Below are positions 11,576 through 23,251 of a DNA stretch of 64,000 nucleotides, piece by piece (position 1 is the first letter of the stretch; every line of letters starts with the position of its first letter). Location: positions 35,666,401-35,730,400 of the forward strand of contig JAQMRL010000004.1 of NCBI GenBank assembly GCA_035578175.1, given 5' to 3'. Below the pieces are notes generated by a model that saw only the letters and a list, made by a program, of their open reading frames with translations, was not told the origin of the DNA and searched no databases. Position numbers and translations under genes: made by a program. The stretch is from Catonia carolina (Eukaryota > Arthropoda > Insecta > Hemiptera > Achilidae).

Positions 11576-11945
11576 AGACCTACGGTGAGCCTGCTAAGAA
11601 TAAAACAAAGGTTTACGAGTGGTATACGCGTTTCCAAGATGGCCGTGAAGACGTTGAAGATGATGAACGCTCCGGACACCACAGCACATCAACGCCGAAT
11701 CACAATCAGAGAAGTCAGTGATGATGTTGGCATAGCAATTGGCTCATGCCATGAAATTTTTTAGAATATTTTGGATATGAAACGCGTGGCAGCAAAATTT
11801 GCTCCAAAATTGTTGAATTTTGAACAAAAACAGGGGCAAATGAAAGTTGCTCAGGAGTCACTAAATGGAGTCCACAATGATGCAGAATTACTGTAACGTG
11901 TTATTACAGGTAACGAAACATGGGTTTCCGGATATAACGTCGAAA
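11576..11945 (+). pseudogene. mariner (SETMAR-type) transposase remnant
   Basis: In the plus strand KVYEWYTRFQDGREDVEDDE matches the DNA-binding region of animal mariner transposases. About twenty residues are then missing before RITIREVSDDVGIAIGSCHE. A stop follows, then MKRVAAKF and LLNFEQKQ, and the start of the catalytic domain at VITGNETW. The first catalytic aspartate of the DDD triad (normally GDETW) is asparagine here. The element stops abruptly about 20 bases later, where family F begins. No activity is possible. Confidence 0.9.
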
Positions 11946-13132
11946 ATTTATGTAATCAAATTTATAGGAAATTAAAAGATCTACAACTTTTATTTACAGC
12001 ATTTTTCTCTGCAGAGCCTAGTTTAGCGTGAAATAGTGATTTTTCGTATTTTTGAGCCAAACTGAGGTTGATTTTCAATTTGCGTCCTTTACTAATGATT
12101 AACATTACATTATGTTTATTGAGGTTAGTTTTTTGTTTGTTTATAATGTTTCATTATTATCGATTTTCTCAAAAGCGGGTCCTAAGATTTTTTTAAATCG
12201 CCTCATATACTAAATTTTTTATTCGTTATTTTTATTTTTTTTTTTATTTTTACAAGATAGGGTAGGGGTCATGTCTACTGAAATTCTTGCAGGCTGTTTT
12301 TACATAAAAATTTGTTTTTTTTAAGATTGCGGCTTTAATATGCATTTTAGCGCAAAAATATATGAATAAAAGTTATAGACAATTTGAAACCCTACAATTT
12401 TTATTTCAAACATGTTTTTGTATAACGCTTAGTTTAGCGGTAATTAGCAATTTTCTGTTTTTTCTCACGAAAACGTGTAAAAATCGATTTTTTACGATTT
12501 CAGCCTTAGTATGCATTTTGCTACAAAAGTGTATGTAATTAAACTTATACGAAATTTAAAGATCTACAAATTTTATTCAAAGCATTTTTCTCTACAGAGT
12601 CTAGTTTATTGTGAAATAGTGACTTTCTGTATTTTTAAGCTAAACTGATTAAAATTAGGTTATGTTTATTTTTTTTATTTTTTTTTTAATTCCTAATATG
12701 TGTACGTTGCAATCTGTTCAATTCAGAACAATAAGCAACCCCATGACCCAATGAGATGAGGATGATGTGTATGACGTGTAAATGAGGTGTAGTCTTGTAC
12801 AGACCCAGGCCGACCACTCCTGAGAAAGTATGGTTAATTGAACCCCAACCATCAAAGTACACCGGCAATCACTGTGTAGTATTCAAACCCGTATAAAAGT
12901 AACTACCTTTACTAGGATTTGAACCAGGAACCTTCGTCTCCGAAAATCAGCTGTTGAACAGATGATTTTGGTGACGACTTTACCTCTAGACCAACCTGGT
13001 GGGTTTTATGTTTATTGAGGTTAGTTTTTTTGTTCGTTTCTAATGTTTCATTATTAATGTTTGGTTATATTGTTCATTATTTACGTTGGCAAAATAAAGT
13101 CGTGTGAGTATTTCACACAATGTTTTTAGTTT
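11946..13132 (+). repeat. Family F dispersed repeat, copy 2
   Basis: Longest reasonably continuous F copy, interrupted only by a SINE (12671-13005). Diverged units about 171 bp long follow each other: GCGGCTTTAATATGCATTTT near 12331 and CAGCCTTAGTATGCATTTTG near 12502. Each continues into a CTACAA...CATTTTT...CTAGTTTA block. The right end contains GTGTGAGTATTTCACAC. No ORF. It could be a nonautonomous element or a satellite-derived dispersed repeat. Confidence 0.7.
12671..13005 (-). mobile_element. SINE family C, full-length copy inserted in family F
   Basis: Minus orientation. The head has an A-box-like sequence (GGTTGGTCTAGAGGTAAAG) and a B box (GGTTCAAATCC); a 320-bp body and an AT-rich tail follow. 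An 11-bp target duplication TTATGTTTATT flanks it (12660-12670 and 13006-13016), and removing one copy plus the SINE restores the family F sequence seen near 12110. Other copies are at 23.25, 46.88 and 55.19 kb. Confidence 0.9.
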
Positions 13133-13143
13133 AATATATACTT

Positions 13144-13385
13144 CTATGTTACCAGAAGAAGGGATGGGCTAGTGAGGCATATCTTAAGACATCCAGGTAT
13201 TGGGCTATCAATAATGAAGGGTAATATTGAGGGAGTTAATTGTAGGGGGAGGCAAAGATTAGCATATATAAAGAAAATTACAAAAAATGTAGGGTGTTAC
13301 AGGTATGTAGATATGAAACGACTTGCGCAAGATAGAACAGCTTGGAGAACTGCATCAAACCAGTCGAGAGCCTGATGACAAAAAA
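13144..13385 (+). mobile_element. RTE/CR1-like LINE 3' fragment with target duplication
   Basis: The plus strand encodes the extreme C-terminus of a LINE reverse transcriptase: RHILRHPGI, then GVNCRGRQRL, DMKRLAQDRTAWR and NQS near the end, followed by a stop and an A-rich tail. A strict 11-bp duplication AATATATACTT flanks it (13133-13143 and 13386-13396). The coding frame is open across the fragment. It is a classic strongly 5'-truncated insertion; the clade is inferred from the short C-terminal motif. Confidence 0.85.
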
Positions 13386-13396
13386 AATATATACTT

Positions 13397-13929
13397 ATCG
13401 GGATAATTAGGCTGTAAACATAAGTATATTAATTATAAATCCTCCTGACTTAACATAAATTAATATGCAAGTTTTCACGTTAATTACATAGGTATTTTAC
13501 TGGATGACTTAATGCGGTCGCAAACGGTGTTCATTACAGAATGTCTTCTTTTCTGTAAATTTACTATTAAAAGATGTAAGTCATACGTCACAACTAGCAC
13601 CGTTGGCTTAGGTATCAGTTTTATTGATCGCTTCAGATGTGGCAGCGTTAGCAGTAAGTCTGTCACATAGAGTTTGGTACTTAATTGTAAACTTTATTTA
13701 TCTTAGAAACTACTCAAAAGTATTAAATAAGTCACCGTACATTCCCATGTTGGTGAGAAATTACTTTCATTCTTATGAAGGGAAAATAAGTATTTGTTCA
13801 GATAGCACGCATGTTGTACATGGTTATCGTAAAATAAGAAAGCTATTTACAGATAGTAAAGGATAACCTACTTATATTTAGATGCTGAACTTTACGTGTA
13901 AAATACAAAATAAAACATTCATTGCTATT
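13397..13929. other. Spacer, no feature supported
   Basis: Two overlapping minus-strand frames between 13484 and 13690 look weakly protein-like but contradict each other and carry stops, so no gene is called. Confidence 0.35.
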
Positions 13930-14930
13930 TTTAGGTCATTAGCCAAAAGACTGGTTTGAACTTCTAGAGACTTTACTAAGTAAATCGTGAAGTGAAGTGA
14001 TTAACCATTGCGTTACTCACTGAGTGGAAAAGTAAGTTTATCAGCAAGCACTGCAAAGCATCTACATTCCACCCTGAAAATAGCAGCTCCACTTCATTCA
14101 CCACGGGTCTGGCTGTATCATGAAATTCGTTACTCTCAGAGCAGACACGAGTATCTCTGACCATAGTCCGATTCAGGAAAGAAAACACCTGTCTTTTAAC
14201 AGCAATATCTTTTTAACCACTGTATGTAAAAACAATTGCAATACATCAAATTAAAGCTTGTTTTATTATTGGTTATAGTATTTATATTGATATTTTTGGA
14301 AATAAAAAGTGCATTAAATAAAACGAATTACACATAAAAAGTACCCTTTTTTAGCCACTTTTCCAGTATACCTAATTTTAAGGTGCTATTTATTTGTTCA
14401 CACGTACTTTAAAATGTATATAAATACAAAGTATTATAAAATAAATATTTATACGTGTAATGAATTTTTTTTTTTTTTGGGTGCATGGTTCTAAAATGTT
14501 TAAAACAAATTGTTATTTCGTAATTGTTATTTTGTAATTGTTATTTCGGCAACCAGTAATGGTACAGAAATAATTTTTGTACTGACAGTTACATACTAAC
14601 AACAGATTGGAAAATGACATAATTTTTCATTATTAATGTGTTTTCTGCGGGGATGAAGTTGTTAAAAACCAAAAATAAAACAAGCCTAAATTTGATGTAT
14701 CTTTGTTTTTACATACAATGGTTCAAAATATATTGCTGTTAAAATACAGGTGTTTTCTTTCATGAAACGGACTATAGCGTCTTTTACTTCTCTACCTTTT
14801 CTACTTTTACATGCTTCAGTCATAAAATTGGCTAACCATATGTGATAAGTAACAGGTTATTTTTGTAGCTCTGGAATTAGCAGACAGTGAAAATAATATT
14901 TAACACTCAACCTGCCTATTATGGGCAAAA
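13930..14930 (-). repeat. Family A copy 2, split by a MITE
   Basis: Family A sequence runs from 13930 to about 14165 and resumes at about 14773 with the expected next block (GTCTTTTAC, then CTGGAATTAGCAG and CCTGCCTATTATGGGC). The gap is filled by the inverted-repeat element at 14166-14772. The shared ORF is disrupted here. Confidence 0.85.
14166..14772. mobile_element. 607-bp MITE with long terminal inverted repeats
   Basis: The left end (GTCCGATTCAGGAAAG) and the reverse complement of the right end (GTCCGTTTCATGAAAG) remain alignable for about 110 bp, through AAAACACCTGT, TTTTAACAGCAATAT, TGTATGTAAAAACAA and GCTTGTTTTATT. TA dinucleotides flank both ends (14164-14165 and 14773-14774), as expected for a Tc1/mariner-type target duplication. 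The interior is AT-rich and noncoding. The surrounding family A copy acts as the empty-site control. Confidence 0.9.
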
Positions 14931-15884
14931 TACTTCATAAAACATGTTTAAAATTCAAGCTACGCTTAAGATAAATGATCCCTTACTCCTGTATTAACCT
15001 GATGTAGCCACACCTTAAATTGTAATACGAAAATTGGTAACCAGAATGACTTATTCGACGTAAGCTTTTTTGACATTTTCAATTAAAATTTAGGTCAAGA
15101 ATCATTATTTAAGCATGTATTTTGTTTAAATCTAATTTATTGTTTTACAGCATAAAAATCAATTATTGTGAAGAAGGTAAAATATTATTCTGCTTGGACT
15201 CACGGGGAAATATTTGCCTTACATTAAATTATAAAAATTAATGTAAATAAATTAGTTTATTAATTTATTAATTATTTAACTTTAATTAATTTTAATCCTA
15301 TTAAATTATAATTATAATTTACATTATGTTTTATAAATGACTGTTGTTAGGGATGTATCATAAGTCTCTTCCCTGACATTTACCCTTTTGTAACCACAAT
15401 CCTACAGTTACTCCCATACCACTCATACTATACTCCCTCCATCCCCAAACAATTTTATGCAGGGATGAAACACCCCTTAACCTAAACTATCTTTTCTATC
15501 CCTTTTAATTGCAGTACAATGTTTTCTTCATTTTTTAACATTTGCTCAAGCTAGCATAAAATTGCAACCGTTATCTTTTTAAGTATCACAACATTCTTTA
15601 TGTTGCTAGCAAAAACGACTTTAGGTTTAATTCATTTTAACGATAACCCTGTTAAATAGGTATTATGCTTATTATCAATATTTTTACATTTAAACTAAAA
15701 GTTTAGCTTATTTTCAAGTATACTCGGCGTTATTTATTTTATGTTACGTTATGCAAATATTTTTATTTTATTTCTTAGATCAGCGTTTATTTAATAGTTT
15801 ATTATTTAATATTCTTTACATTTTTAATCAATTTTACTTTTTCTTGCCTTCAATAAATAAATAGGGAAGGAAAATATTGTTTTT
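14931..15884. other. AT-rich spacer, nothing recognised
   Basis: Very AT-rich near 15225-15330 with short overlapping TTAATTAA-type palindromes. No coding potential seen. Confidence 0.4.
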
Positions 15885-16407
15885 ACGTGTTTTTTTTAAG
15901 TCAAATTTTCACCGAAAATACACATTTTCAGGCAACCCAAATCCGAGAAAAAATGTTTTTAGCGATTGGTTTGTGTTTGTGTCTGTGGAGGTGTAAACAA
16001 AATATCTCCAGAACGGAATATTTTACGAAGTTGAAACTAAATCTTCAAAATAGATACTGCAAGGCAATGAAAATTTTCGTCAAAATCAGACAACCGAAAA
16101 TAGTAGTTTATTCATGCAATTATTCACGTTTTTGTCATTTTTCTCAAAAATGGCTTCCACGGATTTTAAAAATCATCTCATTTTCTATACATTTGTTATG
16201 CTGTACAAAGTACGGTTAGCACATTGTCTGGTAAAATACTTAAAAGGGGGCTGAGTCCTAGTTGTAAAAATGTTTTATTTAATTTTTTAGATTGTGGCGT
16301 TAATATGAATTTTAGGGCAATTAAAGTCGTAGGAAATTAAAAAACCTACAATTTTTATTGAAAACATTTTTCCTACAAAGCTCAGTTAAGCAATAATTAG
16401 TGATTTT

Positions 16408-17075
16408 CTGTATTTAAACGCTTTTATTTAACTTACTCTTGGATCCATCAAATCTTGCAACTTAAAATTTTAATACTTCTACCGTATCAATATGAATCAA
16501 ACTTTGCACACTTGTTTATCTTCGATGACAATACGCTGTGGAGGTGTTTGTAAAAAAAATTTTTAATTTAAAAAAAAAAAAATTAAAAAACGCTTTTATT
16601 TAACAATTACTTAAAAAAATGAACTAAAAAGAAAAAAGAAAAAAAAAATTACAAAAAAAATTTACAAAAAAAATTAAAAAAAAAATTTTGAAGAAACGCT
16701 ATTATTTAACAATTAATCAAAAAAAATGAACTAAAAAGAAAAAAATTTACAAAAAAAATCACAGACATTACAGTTAAAAATAAAAGCGTGGCGCATTAAT
16801 ATAATATTTATTGTAAAATATTCGTTGTAAAAGATTATATATATTAATGCGCCACGCTTTTATTTTTAACTGTAATGTCTGTGATTTTTTTTTGTAAATT
16901 TTTTAATTTTATTCTTTTTAGTTCATTTTTTTTTGATTAATTGTTAAATAATAGCGTTTCTTAAAAATTGTTTTTTAATTTTTTTTTTTTTTTTGTAATT
17001 TTTTTTCTGTGATTTTTTTGTAAATTTTTTTTAATTTTTTCTTTTTAGTTTATTTTTTGCTTATCAAAATGGGTA
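16408..17075. mobile_element. Fold-back (large inverted repeat) insertion
   Basis: A core inverted repeat, 16751-16802 against 16841-16892, is essentially perfect (GCGTGGCGCATTAAT against ATTAATGCGCCACGC plus flanks) around a 38-base spacer. The arms extend to about 16691-16802 and 16841-16962 with the block TAGTTCATTTTTTTTGATTA. An extra diverged copy of the outer arm lies at 16581-16690. Family F sequence is continuous once this block is removed. No ORF; the class is unknown. Confidence 0.8.
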
Positions 17076-17214
17076 AACAAATGGGATTTACATTACGACC
17101 TTTGTATGCTTTTTACGACAAAAGTGTATACAGGTATAATCACTGTTATAAAAAAACCTACAATTTTGATTTCGAGCATTAGTTTCTGTAGAAACTAGAT
17201 AACAGAGCCTATTT

Positions 17215-17467
17215 TATTTTATTTTATTTTTTTTTTTAGCTTTTATTTGTTATCGGGAACTGTACATTATTGACAACTACCCAATTAGATGGCTGCTTTT
17301 GCTGAATTATTTGACGTGAATTATGCGTGAGTTTGAACAGGGACCCCCATTAGAGTTTGTTCACGGATGGCTGTCAGCTGGTCACCATACAAAGTCGCTT
17401 GCCCAACCGATGTTACTTAACAAATGCGACTTACTACCAGCTGACTGACTGGGCTGGCCCGGAGGCC
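17215..17467 (-). mobile_element. SINE with 14-bp target duplication, inserted in family F
   Basis: Minus orientation, ending in an A-rich tail (complement of the T-rich run at 17215-17232). A B-box-like GTTCAAACTC lies near the middle. The 14-bp duplication AACAGAGCCTATTT is perfect (17201-17214 and 17468-17481). No second copy of this SINE is in the window. Confidence 0.8.
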
Positions 17468-17640
17468 AACAGAGCCTATTTAGCGTCAATGAGGCTAGTG
17501 ATATTTCGTATTTTAAGTTTTACAAAGGTTGATTTTCATTTTGCGTCAATTCAATAATTAAAATTAGGTTATATTTTTCAATTTACATTGTTTACTAATG
17601 AATAAGTATAGGTTATAATGTATAGTTGATGCATATTAAT

Positions 17641-19628
17641 TTCTACAAAGTTCCTCTTTCCAGTAATATTTGGTTTTATTTGTGCAGTCATGATTTGGCT
17701 TTCAATATGTACGGTTGTACGAGAAATTAAACGTTTCCAGGTAAGCACAGCATGATGGATAGGAAATGGCTAGTAAATTAATAAATAAATAATTATTTTG
17801 GAACTCAAGAACGGAACATTGTTTAAAATATTGCCGTTCATATTTGGGATAAAAATTTAATAACTTAATTTAATTTTATTGATCTTGCAGGAAATTAAAG
17901 ATGTTATTGTAAAAAACTATTAATGTTAAAATAGGTTGACTCAATACATAGAAAGGTGTTGGTCTATATACTTTCCCCACAAGTATAGTTTCACAGTTTT
18001 ATTCGTCCAGGTGCTATAAAGGGTAGTCATTCGTCCCATAACAATCTTGATGCATGATCTGCGCTTTTCCAGTTTTACTTTTTCTTTTCATTCATTTTTC
18101 TTTTTCCACTTAAAAACAAGTTTACCCATTTTTCTGAACAACTGTAAGTGACAACTGGTCTAAGAAGTAACTCAACAACTATTCCTTTGTTTAAGACGAA
18201 ACAGTCCACTTCCTAATCTCCCATTTCTCTTTAAATCTCTTTTTCTTATTCTCCCTTTCTGAAATCTGTCTCAGTTCACCATTTTTCTTACACTCATCCG
18301 TATATTGTGACATTGTTTTTAGTCTCATCAGCCGTTGACAAACACGCCTTACGAACGGACAAACCCGACGCGATTTATGACGCTCTAATTCACTTTATAT
18401 AAAGTTCGTTGTCAACAAACTTCTGTTACAAGAAATCTTAAACATTTACAATCAGTACAGTTTAGAAATTTATTAGCTCAAAAAGCCATAATTTTATTAA
18501 TTAATAGTTTTATCAATGTTTAACAAATATTTTTCGTGAATCGTCTAGTTACAAAACAAGATACATCCAAAACTATCAAATTTTATAGTTTTGCATTTTT
18601 CAACAGCTTACAAAGTTTTACATGCTCTGTAAAATGCATATGTTTCAAAACCGTCTACATCCATAATAAAAATGTGCATGAAGTTGCTGGTTAGTTTCAA
18701 AACTAGATACATCCATTTTCTTGTAATTATCCTCGAAAAAGATATGTTTATGTCACACGTCTTGAAATTAGTTTGAGGTTATGCTGTAATATGAGCAGGT
18801 AGTTGCAAACTGTATTTTAGTGGACTTTTTTTTTATTTGTATAATTATTAGTGTTGTTGTTTTTCTTAAAAAAATATTGAAGTTAATGATTTATTTTAAT
18901 AATATTACGAATTGAAGTGTTATTCTGAAGAAGTTAGTAACAATAAATCCCAGAAAAAGCATATGAAAGTTTTTTTCATAGTTTATTAATTTTATCGTAA
19001 CAAAAATTTATGTAAATTTTATCATACGAGATACAACACCAAAATTTGGGATTAGTTGTTTTACAAACTAAACTAATCATGTGTTTTATATATTTTGGTT
19101 TTTAGGGTTATTTCAAAACCATAGAGCCGAATTCCGTTTAAAAACCAAATACATCTACATATTACATGTGAATTTTTTCTTAAACTACGGTCATTAGAAA
19201 ATTAAAAGTCAGTATGTAAAATTTTCTACTCTAATGTTTCTCTACTCTAATTTTTCGTCACAATGTTGTATCATTTCATGTTTTTTAGAGAAACGTTTTT
19301 CAGGTCTCCTGAGAAATTTACATTTTTGGATATGTCTGCTTTTGTAATTAAACGATTCAGGTTAAAACTCAACAAGAGAAACGAATTCTGAAAATACTTC
19401 ACGAAAGTTGAATACTTTTTTTGTGAGCAAAGAATGACTGAATTTGAAATTTTCAGGGAAAAATATTCATTTATTAAATACATTTTACATTTTAGTTAAC
19501 GTTTCTTATTTTTATCTTATTTCCGGTCCAATTTTTTCTCCTGGATGATTGAAAGTTATCGCGGATTACCCGAATGGGATATGAAGCAAAATGCAAGTAA
19601 TATCATTTGTGGGACTGCCATCTTTAAG
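17641..19628. other. AT-rich spacer with a dispersed degenerate motif
   Basis: Variants of AAAACTAGATACATCCA occur near 18548, 18645, 18700 and 19140. No gene is supported; the sequence could be an intron. Confidence 0.35.
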
Positions 19629-19751
19629 CTAGGGTTTAATCCTACGCTCCTCATCTTCTCCGCTGTTGGAAGAATTTTCTCTTTCATTGTCAAGACTGTT
19701 GACCATCTTCTTATTTACCTTGGATGATCCGCGACTGCTAAATGCATCTTC
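19629..19751 (-). pseudogene. Short protein-like stretch, unidentified
   Basis: The minus strand has a 40-codon open stretch ending at TAG (19629-19631). It is rich in Ser, Asn, Glu and Lys (SSRGSSKVNKKMVNSL, then GEDEERRIKP). The next frame downstream is also protein-like (LKMAVPQMILLAF), and so is the upstream frame (VTQYLTVKVPEYK). Together these look like one coding sequence broken by frameshifts. The family is not recognised; a decayed mobile-element ORF or a pseudogene is more likely than a live exon. Confidence 0.35.
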
Positions 19752-20970
19752 ACCTCATTCACACCTGTTCTTTATATTCAGGGACTTTAACAGTCAGGTA
19801 TTGGGTCACTGCGTGTTGTGGTTAAGGTCTCTCGGCCAGCATCCTACATAAGGTTAAGCTCAGCTCCTTCTCATTTAAAGCAAAACATTACGTGAGCTAA
19901 CCTAATCCACAGTTTTCAATCTGGTTCACAATTACATACCACAATGTAAAAGAGGTTTAGAACAGCCTATTGGACTTTCAAAGGGCTGGATGCCATAAGT
20001 TTAAATCAATATTTATATAATAATAATTTGTTAAACGTTGATATATCGGCTTCCTACCTATTAACCAGTATATTTTCGTCTATTTCAATTCGAGTTCTTG
20101 TTTCTTCTTCTTCTTGACAGGTTTCTTCCAGAGCAGTTTAGAATCAAGAATTATTCCGAGAAATGAAAAACAAAAAGAAGACAACTATTTTGCGTTACAG
20201 AAATTTTAAAGTTTAAAACATTTGAAAATTTTGTAATAAGAATTCTATACGTAATCAACTTCAATTAAGATTTCTAACTTGTTTTTTTCAACCAAGCTGA
20301 TTACATATATAAAAATTGATGTATATATTTAAATGAACAACAAATTCAATTTGAATTTAATTTTGTAATTTCAATTTCTCAAGTTTTTATGAATAAATTA
20401 AATTTTTGACCCGTTCACTCTTACAAATGTATTTTCTATACATGTATATAATTCAATAGTACACTCTAATTTTCCCCAATTTCTCATCCAACCTTCCCAT
20501 ATTGACTTTTTGATGAATTACACGCAAAATTCGTTTGACATATAATTTCTATTCATCATATAATAGTGAACGAATGTATATGTATATATGCAGTAAAATT
20601 CATGCACAGAAGTCCCGCACATTCGTATATTTGTTTGTTTAATCGTGAGCACAAGTATTTTGTATTTGATGACGTTTCCAATTCTCTATTGAATGAATTT
20701 AGGCATGTACATACTTGAATACAGAGGTCTACGTTCGAACACTGTGTAGAGGGATGTATTCAATAATAATTGAATTCCACATCAAATCATTAATTAAATT
20801 TTGAATTTTATTTCTAATTACCTGCCATTCTGATAAACAACTTCGATATTAATTTATGTCATATTTTTAAATTGGTTTTTTATTTTATTACTTTCATAAA
20901 TGTAAAAAATGTTAATTACAAAAGTAATTATTGTCAATTTCAATTATTTCTCTAAAACATCAAATTTTTA
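19752..20970. other. AT-rich spacer, nothing recognised
   Basis: No coding or repeat signal found. Confidence 0.4.
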
Positions 20971-20974
20971 TAAA

Positions 20975-21156
20975 TTAATTTCAGCCCAAAACAATGGAAA
21001 TTATTAAGTAAACTTTATAAATATTCGTAGAAATTATAGTAAAATAGCCTTATTCTCCGAAAATTTCAAAATTGAAATTGGAGTCAGGCAAGGTAACAAG
21101 CCTTCGTATGTACTAATTATTGACCGTTTTATAAGAATTTCCTTTGCTGATAAATA
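20975..21156 (+). pseudogene. Decayed LINE reverse transcriptase fragment
   Basis: The plus strand from 21065 reads FKIEIGVRQGNKPS. This matches the block just before the catalytic box in many LINE reverse transcriptases (consensus GVRQGDGLSP). A few residues further it loses similarity and ends at TAG 21154-21156. Both flanks are too diverged to align by eye. Confidence 0.5.
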
Positions 21157-21435
21157 GAATAATTATACTTAAATGAGAAATATTAATATTTCTGTTCTGA
21201 ATATTTTGTTTCTACATTAATTGAATCATTCAATAACTAAACTGACTTAAAAAAAACTAACTTTTCGTAAAATTAAAAAACCCACAATTTGCTACGTTTC
21301 AAATAAAACAACGAGTAAATGAATGACGGTTCTTTTTTAAAAAAGTGAGATCATCATTCAACAGAAGCCCCAACTGAATTTTTTCCAGAAGTGGCTTATA
21401 AATTTTGTTTGTTGCATAGCCGAAAGTTTTGAATG

Positions 21436-21820
21436 AAACAGCCGAAAGTCTGGTTAAAACCTTTAGAGGTTTACTAAGTAAAAACAAAGAGGGAGGTGGT
21501 TTACTATTGCCTTCCTTACCCGGTTGAAAGAGTATGCTTATCAGCATGCCACGAACTTCAATAAGCACTTACCTTGCACGCAAATGACACCGTCATTTCA
21601 TTCACCACAGGATCTAGCTGTAGCCTATAGTGAAATTCAGTACTCTCAGAGGAGATAACTCTGAGTAGTATCATGTACACCTCTACCTCTTCTGTTCTTA
21701 AACAGTTGAGATATATAATTGGCTGACATTATGCTAAGAAACAGAGATTTTTTTGTAGCCCTGGAACTAGCAGATCGAGAGCAATTAATTTAACACTCCC
21801 CCTGCCCGTCATAGGCAAAT
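21436..21820 (-). repeat. Family A copy 3
   Basis: Nearly full-length unit, from ACAGCCGAAAGTCTGG to CCTGCCCGTCATAGGC. The shared ORF is interrupted by small insertions around 21560. Confidence 0.85.
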
Positions 21821-23250
21821 ATTTTGTAGACTAATGAAAATTGTTTTAACACAATGAAATCCCTATTTTATCATCGGAATAGACGTTTGTGGGGATTTCC
21901 AGGAAGATTCAGTACATTCAGTAGATAAGCTATATATTGTGTACCAGTTCCTTGCTATTGTTATTTCTGATAATGTCTTTTGTAGATGAAACTATTCGTT
22001 CATGTATAGGATTTTCAGACCATTGTACATTTATGACAAGAATAGTGCGTTAGTAATTTGTCATAGTAGTTTTGGTTCAAATCATTGATTTTTGAAATTA
22101 CAGTGTCTAAAAAATTTCTTAGATTTGGCAGGTGTAGACACAAATAGACTGGAGATAAGCTTTATAAAGAAGAATTTTAAGATACAGTAATAATGTAGGC
22201 CTTTTTTAAAAAGTAATACATAAAATCATTTTCATCTGTTGTCCAAATGTTTTTGTTTAATATCTACATGAGCATATCAAAAAAGTAATAAATATACGTG
22301 ATAACTTTTGTGTTTGTACTCGAAAAAGAGGATAGACATTTTTTTAAAAAACGAGCAAATTTGATGTTTTGAGTTAAATGTTAAATGCACAATATGAAAA
22401 TTTCGATTATAATGGTTTCTAAAAAGCGTTTAATTCATTGTAGTTTCTGATAAAATTTATTAAATAATGATAATTAAAAGTAAATACGATTGTTTTTATA
22501 TTTCAGAATAAAAAAACATCATTAATTTTGCAGATATTTATTTTAGTAATTGGGAGTGAAAATAATAAAATATTTGCCCTGAGTTTAAGCAGAATTTCAA
22601 AGGTTATTTATTGGCAAGTGTGTTAGCCTCTAGTAAAGCAGAAAGATGATGCGGCATACCGGGTTGGTTCTCTTTTACACCAGAGACATTGTAGTCGAAT
22701 CACGTGCAACGAAGAGAACTCTGTTCTCACATACAGAGAAACTAAAATGGAATAGAAGGATCGGGTTTAAGGAGAGAACGAACAAGAAGGGGAAAGAGAG
22801 CTCTCTGTATGGGTCATTGTATTGTAAACAGCATTACCCAATAAACGTGCTCCTCTTCTACATTCTGCAATAATACGTATTTCAGTATAGGACAAAAACA
22901 TTTTAACTATGCCAATTGGATTACCGATCGGAGAACAATAGTAAATTCTCTGCTGTTGTCTTCGATGTTAATAGATTCCATCAAGAAATAAGAATCTTCG
23001 GTAAAGATTTTAAATTTCACTTAAGTAAATATTAGTTCAATTAAGTAAAGGAAGTTAATTATGTTTGCACTGATTTCGTTACTGAATGCCATATCAAATA
23101 AGACGCCAGTAATTCCAATTAATTTGAAAACTTATTACTTTTAACATGGCACAATCAATTTTGAATTATTTTCTTAGTTGAATACATTCAGTATTAATTT
23201 CTTTAATGAATTACAATAATGATTGTAATAATTAAGGCGTATTAAATTTT
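21821..23250. other. AT-rich spacer with a GC-richer patch
   Basis: The patch at about 22640-22870 contains a 75-codon ORF and ends near AATAAACGTGC, but no motif is recognised. It could be an exon, an LTR fragment or chance. Confidence 0.35.
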
Positions 23251-23251
23251 T

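Larger units (their letters stand above)
15885..17640 (+). repeat. Family F copy 3, interrupted twice
   Basis: Starts with TTAGCGATTGGTTTGTG and AACAAAATATCTCCAG, which match the reverse complement of 3470-3510, and continues with the same order of blocks as the other F copies. It is broken by a fold-back sequence (about 16408-17075) and by a SINE (17215-17467). The reading frame over 15887-16219 has no recognisable motif and lies in repeat DNA. Confidence 0.65.

Noticed and set aside
12686..12868. 60-codon minus-strand ORF
   Set aside because: Lies entirely within SINE C and is not kept in the other SINE C copies.
13484..13690. Possible exon on the minus strand
   Set aside because: Two competing frames, both with stops and no splice-site support.
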